A stretch of 64,000 nt of DNA from Odobenus rosmarus divergens. Lineage: Eukaryota; Chordata; Mammalia; Carnivora; Odobenidae. Below the pieces are notes generated by a model, which did not search any database, had not been told where the DNA came from, and saw nothing but the letters and a program-made list of their open reading frames with translations. The stretch covers positions 168,550 through 232,549 of the forward strand of contig NW_004450584.1 of the NCBI RefSeq assembly GCF_000321225.1, in the 5' to 3' direction. How positions within the stretch are numbered: position 1 is the stretch's first letter; every line of letters begins with the position of its first letter. Both the position numbers and the translations under genes were made by a program. Shown here in pieces: positions 1 to 9,100 of this stretch.

Positions 1-235
1 CAGGTCCTCCTCCCTCAGACCCTCCTCCCCCCTCAGGTCCTCCTCCCTCAGGCCCTCCTTCCCCATCAGGCCCTCCTCCCCATGCTGTCCTCCTTCAGTC
101 CCTCCTCCCCCCTCAGGTCCTCCTCCCTCAGACCCTCCTCCCCCCTCAGGTCCTCCTCCCTCAGACCCTCCTCCCCCCTCAGGTCCTCCTCCCTCAGGCC
201 CTCCTTCCCCATCAGGTCCTCCTCCCTCAGGCCAT
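1..235. repeat. 33-bp C/T-rich minisatellite just past WNT9A
   Basis: A tandem array of 33-bp units built from 'ctcaggtcctcctccctcag' followed by a C-run. Starts at 114 and 147 show the period. The array runs off the left edge and ends where the WNT9A 3' end begins. The open frame across it (SLRPSSPLRSS repeated) follows from a period divisible by three. Confidence 0.85.
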
Positions 236-288
236 CCAGAACCCCTCGGAAGGCAGCGGACTCAGAAGGGGCTATAATTTAAAATACA

Positions 289-294
289 TTTATT
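289..294 (-). terminator. WNT9A: WNT9A poly(A) signal
   Basis: The minus strand reads AATAAA within ACTAAATAAATGTATTTT. It is followed about 20-30 bases on by the edge of a C/T-rich minisatellite. It is the only well-placed minus-strand hexamer at the end of the AT-rich 3'UTR block. Confidence 0.65.
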
Positions 295-330
295 TAGTGT
301 CCATTTTGTTTCTGTTCTGTTACACAAGGC

Positions 331-347
331 CGTTAAATAAATACATT
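331..347 (-). promoter_or_regulatory. AU-rich element in WNT9A 3'UTR
   Basis: The sense strand reads AATGTATTTATTTAACGG, with two overlapping ATTTA pentamers forming TATTTATTT. This is the core of class II AU-rich decay elements. It lies between the let-7 match and the poly(A) signal. Confidence 0.4.
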
Positions 348-386
348 CTCCAAGTCACTCGAGTACACACCTACTCGCTATACAGA

Positions 387-394
387 TGAGGTAG
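387..394 (-). promoter_or_regulatory. let-7/miR-98 8-mer seed match in WNT9A 3'UTR
   Basis: The sense (minus) strand reads CTACCTCA, the perfect 8-mer complement of the let-7 seed plus the A opposite position 1. It lies about 100 bases from the 3' end of the transcript, a favourable location for miRNA sites. Function is inferred. Confidence 0.5.
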
Positions 395-997
395 AGAAAT
401 CGATAGGCTCGCACGAGACTCCGCACAGAGACGAGAGTTCTCATGTGTGAATGCCCCTCTCCTCCCGCCCCGCCCGGACCTGGCCGAACCCGGCCAGGAG
501 TCCACGTCTGTGTGGCTGGTGGGGAGCAGGTGGCCGGGACCTGCCTGGCCCTCAGCGCGGCTCCTCCCTGTGGCCTGCTCCCCTTCCCAGAGAGGCTGAC
601 CCCAGGGGCTCTGTGCCATAGAACACAGTTTCTTCTAGAGGCTCTCCCCCGCACGGAAGAGAAGCAGGCTAGAAGAGAGGCTCTGTCAGGAGGAGTTGCC
701 TCTTTGCTTAGCAAGATATTCTGATATATACTTATATATAAACAAACCAGCCAGCAGACGTTTTCAGTCTGCCTTGTTTCAGAAAATACTTTCCTTTATA
801 TTTATGACACAGAGCTAAATGTGGTATCTGATTACAACAAGACCCTTCCTCCGACGGGCTGCCTTTGCAGACCCAGTAGTGACTGAGCTACAGTCTTGTC
901 CTGGGGTGTGGCGGCTCCAGCAGCTCTGGCCCGGCCCCCACCCTGTCAGTACTAAGTATTCTCGGGGATGTTCTTGGAACCACAGAATAGACTTTCC

Positions 998-1005
998 TAT
1001 TTACA
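998..1005 (-). promoter_or_regulatory. Pumilio response element in WNT9A 3'UTR
   Basis: The sense strand reads TGTAAATA, an exact match to the PUM1/2 consensus UGUANAUA, inside the AT-rich conserved-looking part of the 3'UTR. Confidence 0.4.
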
Positions 1006-1369
1006 CTGTAACAGAGGGACAAAGAGACCCATATCGACATAAATAGGTTTTCTTCTAAAAACACAGTCCCCAGGGTTCCTGGAGCCCGGGGACCCCAAGG
1101 AACCCCCTCACTCAGTAGTTCCCGTGTCTGCACTGCCACCCAGCACCTGTGCCCCACCAGAACACAGCCAGAGCTGAGCCGGACAGGCCCCGAGCCGGAG
1201 GACCTAGGAGCCCAGGCTGCTGTTCACACCAACATGGCAAGGACAGCCTCATGCGGAGGAAGGGCCCTGGGCGGAGGCCATGCCCCAACTGACCACTGAC
1301 CATGCCAGCACAGCGCGAACAGGCACACACCCCACAGACACACGGGGACATCTGCTCACCCACAGGCAT

Positions 1370-1555
1370 GCACTACACATGCACACGTTCGCACACACAC
1401 ACAACACACTCACACACGTGCATACTGCACCCACGTACTCACAGGCACACTCATGCACACACGTGTCACACGCATGCACACAACACACACAGACATGCAG
1501 GTGCGTTCACGCACACATGCACACTCATGCACACACACTCAAACCAAACCCAGTC
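1370..1555. repeat. Degenerate (CA)n/(GU)n tract in WNT9A 3'UTR
   Basis: About 180 bases of CA-dinucleotide-rich sequence with interspersed TG, CG and AT. In the WNT9A transcript it reads as GU-rich (GUGUGUGCAUGAGUGUGCAU-like). Confidence 0.8.
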
Positions 1556-2522
1556 AGTGTAGCCCATCCGTTTTTTTTTTCCCTGCAAAGACAACAGCAT
1601 GGCCAAGGAGAACAGCCTATGGTTTGCCAAATCCTAGCCCCAGATTCTCACCGGTCCACCTCTGTCCTCAGCTCTGCCTCCTCCCGCAGTAACACAAAGC
1701 AGGCTACGAAAGGACCCCTCCAAGGGGCTGGCCTTTCCCCTCTGCCATACCATCGCCTGGGGGGGGAGGGCAGGCCACCCTCGGCCGGCCACCGTGGTCT
1801 CCACACATACACACAGAAGGGCCTGGAGGGCAGGCTCCACCCACCTCCCAGGACAGCCTCACGGGGGCACCGGGCCTGGGCTACCGGGACCTGGCTTCCC
1901 GAAGCCCTGAGGGCAGTGGCCAGACACAACCTCCTTCAACTCTACTTTCAACACAATAGCAACTGTCCCTCTTGATTTAGTGGTTTCAAACGACAAAGCA
2001 GATCAGGCAGAGGTTAGGAGGGGACGTGGAGGGGAGGGAGGAAAGGGGCCTTCCAGACCGGGCTCCACCCAGAGTGGGGGAGTCACAGCCTGAGACAGGG
2101 CAGGGATGGACAAATAATAATTATATATTAGTTAAATAAAAATAATTTAAAAGTCACCGCTGTCACTCCCGAGAGAAGTGCTCCTTGTCAGCGGGGGCGG
2201 CAGTAACCCCTGCACACCTGGGCGGCCGGGCTATCTCTCTCCTAGTGGTTTGACTCTCTAAGCCGGTGCCGGAGCAGGACAGCCCTGTGCGGTCACAAAG
2301 GTGAGCCTCCTGCTTCTCGGCAGGAGCCCAGAGCAGGAAGGGGCGCTGCTCTGTAGGAACTGGCCTCTTAGGGACGGACAGAGCTTGGAAAGCATCGTAC
2401 AACGCTCTCAGGTCATGGGGGTGGGGGCGGGCAGAGGGGACGCAGGGGCCAGACCAGGGCCGCCTCCCGCCTCTGGGTCTTTGCAAGGGGGGACAAAGGG
2501 GCAGAGACAGCCAGGCCGGCCA

Positions 2523-2705
2523 GTGTAGACCCCTCGCACTGCACGCATTGCCTCGCCCCCGCAGCAGGGGGGCGGGGCCGGGGCTCAGCCCCTGCAGGTG
2601 TAGACCCCTCGCGCTGCACGCACTGCCTCGCCCCCACAGTAGGCGGGCGGGGCCAGGGCTCAGCCCTTGCAGGTGTAGACCTCCTCACGCTGTGTGCACT
2701 GCCTG
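2523..2705. repeat. 75-bp tandem repeat including WNT9A terminal codons
   Basis: The plus-strand string 'gtgtagac' begins at 2523, 2598 and 2673, exactly 75 bases apart. The unit starting at 2673 is the real end of the WNT9A coding region. The two other units lie downstream of the stop, in the 3'UTR. They still translate in one minus frame as QCVQREG and QCVQCEG, echoing the genuine QCTQREE. Homology fades past about 2705. Confidence 0.85.
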
Positions 2706-3142
2706 CACTCCACGTAGCAGCACCAGCGAACCTGGCACTGGCAGGGCCGCGTCACCACCCGACTCTGCGTGTTGTGGCCACGCCCGCAGCAGATGCTCTC
2801 GCAGTTCTTCTCCCGGTGGCACCTGCGGCCGGCGGTGCCCGGGGAGAAGCGGCTGGCCAGGCAGAAGCTGGGCGAGTCATCCAGGTGCACGAGCTCCGGC
2901 GTGCGGGGCAGTGGGTCGCTGCCGCCTGTGCCGGCCGCCCGGCCCCGAGGCGGGGAGATGGCACCGGCCTCACCGGTGGCCTCATTGGTGGTGCTGCCCA
3001 CCTTGAGGGCCGTCTCGTACTTGTGTTTCAGGCGTTTGCCCACCTCATGGAAGGGCGCCAACTGTCGCCAGCATGTCCGCACCGTGCAGGAGCCCGACAC
3101 ACCGTGGCACTTGCACGTGGTCTCCACCCCGGCCTTGATTAC
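2660..3142 (-). CDS. WNT9A: WNT9A exon 4 (C-terminal half) and stop
   Basis: The acceptor reads taccag|GTAATCAAG. The exon encodes residues 206-365, beginning [19 protein letters not shown] and ending REEVYTCKG, then TGA at 2662-2660. Ser221 in the CHGVSGSC motif is the serine that PORCN acylates in Wnt proteins. The segment [20 protein letters not shown] to [11 protein letters not shown] is the long linker typical of Wnt9a. The C-terminal cysteine-rich module ([19 protein letters not shown]) is intact. The bases coding the last residues are duplicated in tandem just past the stop. Confidence 0.97.
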   Translation of the reverse strand, partial: VIKAGVETTCKCHGVSGSCTVRTCWRQLAPFHEVGKRLKHKYETALKVGSTTNEATGEAGAISPPRGRAAGTGGSDPLPRTPELVHLDDSPSFCLASRFSPGTAGRRCHREKNCESICCGRGHNTQSRVVTRPCQCQVRWCCYVECRQCTQREEVYTCKG

Positions 3143-6100
3143 CTGGTAGGGAGGAGGGCAGCTGCGCATGAGGGCCACGCTGTGAAGCTGGGAACAGCCC
3201 CTACAGATGACTGGACCCCACAGCTCCCCCAGCTCCAAGCCCAGCCTAGGGGATCCCCACTGCCCATCGCCCAGGCTCCCCAGCTCGTGCGCCTGTCCCT
3301 CTCTCCTCCAAGCCACAGGTGGCCCAGGACAGAAGTCCTACATCCAGTCCCCTGGTCTCCAGCCTGGAGGCCTCCTGTGGAGACAGTCTCTCCCTGCGTC
3401 CAGGGCTGCCCTCTGCAGGGACTGGGCACACCACCCCTGTCGCCCTGCTGTCAACACCCCACCAGGACCTCCCAGTCTGGTCTCAGCAGCCTGCTTCCTG
3501 GAGAAGTGAGGACAAGTGAGTTAGCCTGCCCACTTGGCAGGACTGGCCGTTGGATCCTCCGTGTCAGCCCTGGAGGGGGGGTGGCACCCCCACCTACACA
3601 CAAACACACGGCTGCCCTGAGGGGCCTCCTGCCTGACCACCCACACTGGGGTCCCTGGCAGCAGAGAGGGGCCTCCCCAGTGGGCCCCATCCCGAGACAG
3701 GCCTGAGCTCCCACGCTGCCCCCAGGGAGGGCCGGCTGGCTTGAGGGGGATTAGGAAATGTAGCTGCCCTCTGGTCAAGCAATAGAAGAGTCACATTTAA
3801 TGACACTCTGCTGAGAAACCCGGACAAATTTAATTAAAGTGCTGCTTACCCAGGCCCCGCAGAGCTAATGGAGCACTTTCCATATTCTGACTTTTCATTA
3901 ATAGCTTACAAAGGAGAGAACTCGAAAGAAAAGAAGTAGCCTCGCCTTGGGGATTTAATCTGCTCCCGCCCCTCCCCGGAGGGCAGAAGGAGGGACAAGG
4001 GCTCTGAAGAAAAGGGGGAAATTGATTCTTTAATAAGTGCAGGACTCAGAACTCTGGTTTCTCAATAAAGAGGGGCTCAGAGCAGGGCTGGCTCTAATTA
4101 CCTCACCCCCTCCCAGGCTGGGGCTCCACATCCCAGGGGCTGCCTGGTGAGCACGCAGAGCCCCCTGACCATCCCACGGCCAGGCAGAGCCTCAGGGGAT
4201 GTTTGGTGATCTGGGCTGTATGTTCTGTCCACAGTGAGGAGGTGCCTCCTCCGTTGGTGTGGGCCCGGGAGCTGAGGGGCTGCAGGGAGGGTGGAGGATG
4301 GCGGAGAGCCAGGCACCCCCAGACCCGGCCCGCCTGCAGCCAGCAGCCCCCAGAAGGGCCCAGCCAAAGAGCTCACACCCCCAACCCCCATCCCACAAAA
4401 GACCATGACACCTTGTCATCGCTGTAGGACAAGGAGCCCTCCCAGGCAGGACGTCTCGAGGCCCTGGCCGGTACCGCGCGGCCCGAGCAGAGCCCCAGAC
4501 GCCGCAGCCCCGCGTGCCGGCCCCACTGACGCCCCTCCGCGCCCCGCCCCGCTTGCCTTCACACCCACGAGGTTGTTGTGGAAGTCCACGCGGGCTCGCA
4601 GATCTTTGCTCGACCGCCGGCCCAGGAACTCCTTGACGAACTTGCTGCTGTACTTGAGGTTGTCCCCGCAGCCACCCCACTGCCAGGCCTCGCGGTTCTC
4701 CAGGTCGGGGGCCTCGTCGCAGGTGCAGCGCTCCATGCGGCCCGCGCTGCACGCCTTGGCCAGCGCGTGCGTCAGGCCGGCCGAGGAGATGGCATAGAGG
4801 AAGGCGGTCTCCTTGAAGCCTGGGGGCGATGGGACACAGGGACCTTAGGGCCAGGGAGCGGACGGCCACGGCAGTCCAGCTGGAGCGCTGAGTTCTGAGC
4901 ACAGGGAAGGGTCCACGGAAAGGATCCTTGCTGGTGTTCCCCTTCCGGGCGGCGGGAGCATACCTGCCTGGGCTGCCCTGAGCACCTGCAGGGAGGAGGC
5001 GCTCCTATGTGCCCCAGGCACAGGATGTGGCGGGGTAGAGAGAACTCAAGGCGCACGGAGACCTAGGCTCTTCTCAGGGATCAGCGACTTCGTCCTTCTG
5101 GGTCTCCCACCCACCAGACTGGCTGAGGGGCCTTGGCGAACCCCGCCCTGCCCTGCCCCAGGCCTCAGGGCCCCAGTTTTTAAACGAGGCTGTTGAGAAG
5201 CTCAGATAAGAGTCCCAAGGAGACATGAGAAAGAAGGCTCCCTCCTCAGGGCACTAGCTGGACCTCTGCCCCTCATGCCCAGCCGCTGGGCCTCGGTCCC
5301 CACCACGTGGCAAAAGCCATCAGAGCGGCCTCGGCCGCGTCAAAGCTGCCAAAGCTGCCCATATGCACCTCCTGCGGCCAGCAACTGTTCCCCGAGGAGG
5401 GGCTTAGCGGGAGGCGGGGTGGGAAGAAGGCAGGGTAGGAGTTAGGGGCGGGCCAGAAGGAAGGGGCGGGGCAGAGAGGAGGAGGCTACAGGGGGCGGGG
5501 CGGGGGCGGGGTCAGGAGGGAGGGGCGGGGCAGGAGACAGGAGCAGGCAGGTGGACGTAGCAGGGTGGGGCATGAGGAGGACCGAGCTGCAGGTGGTTGG
5601 GGTCAGGAGGAGGGAGGGATGGGTTAGGAGGGCGCATCAAGTGGAGAAGGAGCCACGAGGGAGCGGGGCAGGAGGAAAGTCAAGCTCCGCAGGCCCCCAC
5701 CCCACCGCAGGTCCCTGGGGACCCAGCCAGGGGCACCAGAGCCGGCAGGGAGGTCCTGCCCCCCCGCTCCCCTCGCGCACTCACCTCGCTTGAGTAGGCT
5801 GGCCCGGTAACGGCCCTCCAAAGTGCAGTTCCAGCGCTCGAACCGGAACTGGTACTGGCACTCCAGCGCGCTCATGCTGACCGCCTCCACCAGCGTCTCC
5901 GCCACGCCTGGGTCTCTGCGGCACATGCGTCTCTGCTTGCGCTCCAGCTTCAGCCGGTCGCAGGCCTTATAGTGTGCCTGGGCGGCGGCCTCTGGCTCCA
6001 GAGTCAGCGGGAGGATGGTCAGGGGCTCGCTGCCCGTCAGCCTGGGCACAAAGAGGCCAGGGTGAGGGCCACCCCGGAGGCAAGTGCCGACTGGCACACA

Positions 6101-9100
6101 CAGGGAGGACAGCCCAGCACAGGTGTGCGCCAAGGGCAGGGAGGGTTGCAGGATCCCAGGCCACAAGGGGACCACATCCTACACACCACAGCAGGACCCC
6201 CACCCTCTGCCGACACCGGCTGGGATGGCCCAGCCTCACCACGACCCTGAAGCCTCTTGGAGAGGGTCCCGGCTCACTCCTTGCTCTCCTGCAGCCTGTT
6301 CAGCTTGCACTGCCGGTCCCAGTGGGGTCTCCCAGAACTCCTGGGCCACTGAGGACCTCCCGGCGGAACCCAGGCCGGCTCCTGGTTCTCCTGCAGCTCC
6401 AGCTCTCTCATCTGAGCCAGTCACCTGCTCTCAGGCTCCTTCAAGCCATTCCGTGTGCTCCATTCCGGGATGGATTGATCTGACCTCCTGTCTGCTCTGT
6501 GCTCCAACCCACAGGTCTCAGTTTCCCCATATGGGTGAAGCCACATCTGGGCTCCAGGCACACCCATGCCCAGTCTGGGCCAGACCCTTAGCACTCAGGA
6601 GGGAGAGGTGCCCAGCTAGACATGGGTGGGGCTCAGACCCCCTGAAATGAGCATCACAAGAAACAAGCGTCCCCATCCCAGCCAGCCAACCCAAAGGAGC
6701 CAGGGGTGCCAGGCATCCCCACACCTTGCCCCATCCCTCCTCCTGCTGCCCCTCAAAAGCCCCCTCAAGGGCATGGTAGCCACTGGGTGGGCTCCCAGCA
6801 CCTTTCTACTGGGGAAGAGAATCAGGCAGAGCTTCCTTGAACCCCACCCTCTAGCAGACCCCAGCAACAACACTGCAGGCCAGGCTCCCTGGAGACAACC
6901 TGGGCTCCTGGCTTTCGAAGCCCCTGCCTTTGGGGCTGGGCCTGCGGTGCAGAGGGAAGCAGGCAGGCAGGTGGGAGAGAGGCATTTCTGCACACACACT
7001 GTGGAGGGTGAAGCCATGAAAGCAGGCCGGAGGCCTATGATGGACACAGAGGGGAAAGAACCAATGCCTCCCAGCCTCTTCCCACTCAGATGTAGTGTGC
7101 ACCCTGGGAAGACCTACTCCAGGCTTTGGCCCTACTCCCCAGGAGTGCCCTGAGTCAGCACAGCACCAGGGAGCTCTGCAGGGTTGAGCAGAGAAGCTGC
7201 AGGGGAGCGGGGCTCCAACTGGCCCTGAAGACAAGGGTGTTGGTGAGCAGAACTCGAGGTGGGTTCCTACAAGCTTGAGTCCTATAGACACAGCAGACCA
7301 CATGCCTGGGGGCACTTCAAGCCAAGAGGGCTAGCTGCTGCCCTGTGACCAGCGTGGGTATGGGCTGGGGGAGAAGCCCCAAAGGTCCCCAAGGCACAGA
7401 CAAGCCCCATGTGGGCAGCAAGGTCTTTGGGGAGAAGGTACCTGTGAGCTCAGAGCCAGGACACTGTGCTGGAAAGCAGCGGGGGAGGAGGCAGTGACCC
7501 GCACCCCCAATTCCCATTCCAGGGTCCGGGCTTCATGCCCAAGGGCGCAGGGATGTGGCAGGGGTCAATGTCGGGCAGCATCGTATGCTTTCAGGCTCAT
7601 GCCGGAGCTCAGACAGCCCCAAGCACAAGGACCGCTGCCGAGCTGGGCCAGGGGCAGTCAGGGGCCCGAGGACCCACCCTGGAGGCTGGAAGAACCACTG
7701 TCCTCACACAAAGGCAGCTCACATGGTGGAGACTTGTCCCCAGACAGGAATGTCAACAGCTGTGCCCAGAACAGTGTGCCACCGTGCTTCGGCAGAGCTG
7801 GAGCCCACAACCTGCACGTCCCCCAGACCAGATTCTCTGAGATTAGCCAAGCTCCAGGCTGCTGCCAAAACATTCCTGTGTCCAAAAGGACCAACAACAG
7901 CAAGGCCGCCCCAGGGGTACCTGGGGCTGTGCGGGTAAGGATAGTGGTGGGTGTGAGCAAGGGGAGGGGGAGAGATGGTGGGCAACCCAGCCCCGCAACC
8001 CACCTAGATGTGCTTGGCTGCCTAGGTCCACACCGCACCCAGGGCCCAGCCTGCGCCCGTGCTGCACACAGGACCCAGCCTGTGTCCACACTTAGGCTGG
8101 CCTCTGCCCCAAGCCCCCGTAACTACTGCGGTGTGCTCAGCTCAAGAGCAGCCGGGGGCTGCAGTGGCAGAGGACAGACCCACATGGAGGTGGCAGGTGG
8201 TGAGGGTAAGCAGGCAGACGGTGCATGGGGAAGAGGGAATGGGGGGGGCGGCATCCAGGACAGAAACCCAAAATCGGAGAGGAGCCCACAGAAGTGCCGG
8301 GGGGAAAGGCAAAAGGTTCACAGAACACTCTTAGGGCAGGAAGGCTTTTGTCAGGGAGACTCAGAATCCGGTAGTAAGTGTGACCCTCTCAAAGTGCAGG
8401 AGCTTCTGCACAGCAAAGGAGACAATTTTCAGGGAAATGCTGCGACTGGAATCCCAGACCCAGAGCCGACTTTGTTCGCGTGTGTAGGTGTGCGCGAGCG
8501 CGCTTTTCCTGTAGATCAGTAGCAAAAGGAAGCAGCTGCAAGTGCACACGGGATAGGGAACACATCTGTTCAAAGTTGTAAGAGGCTCCACCCCAGTCAT
8601 AAACACGCAATCAAGCCGTCCTGGTGTTATTTTTCACTCCTCAGATGAGCACAAATCAAGACTGTCTTGGACACGGGAAGAGATGCTCCTCCACGGCTGG
8701 AATTCTGGAAAGCTCACCCAACAATGCTCTTTCTGGAATTACAGGCTACAGATGTATAATCGTAAAACATACAGACTCATATCATTCACACAGCACCCAA
8801 CGCCCACAGTGACGCGAGATCCGCCGAAGCATGAGACCAGGGTCGGGCTGAACAAATGGGTCCATCCGTTCCGTGGATTATTTGTGGAGGCCAGAAAGTC
8901 CGCCGGCTGCACCAGAGGGCCTGCAGGCATGGGGCAGCCCAGGACAGAGGAGGCCTGGGGCAGAAGAACCACCCTCCTATCTCTGCCACCTGTGAGCTTA
9001 TCACACATGGGTGGGACAATGGCTGGCCTATTTAAAACAGCAAGGCTCCACATACAAGCCCTTGGCCCTGCATGCCGGGCTGGGGTGGCCAGCCTCTAAC

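Larger units (their letters stand above)
270..2659 (-). other. WNT9A: WNT9A 3' untranslated region
   Basis: The region from the stop codon to the first strong minus-strand poly(A) signal (AATAAA at 294-289) is about 2.4 kb. It has no credible coding sequence. It contains a 75-bp tandem repeat next to the stop, a CA/GU-rich tract at 1380-1550, and an AT-rich, probably conserved distal part (283-1090) with miRNA and RNA-binding-protein motifs. The far end is inferred from the poly(A) signal only. Confidence 0.7.
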
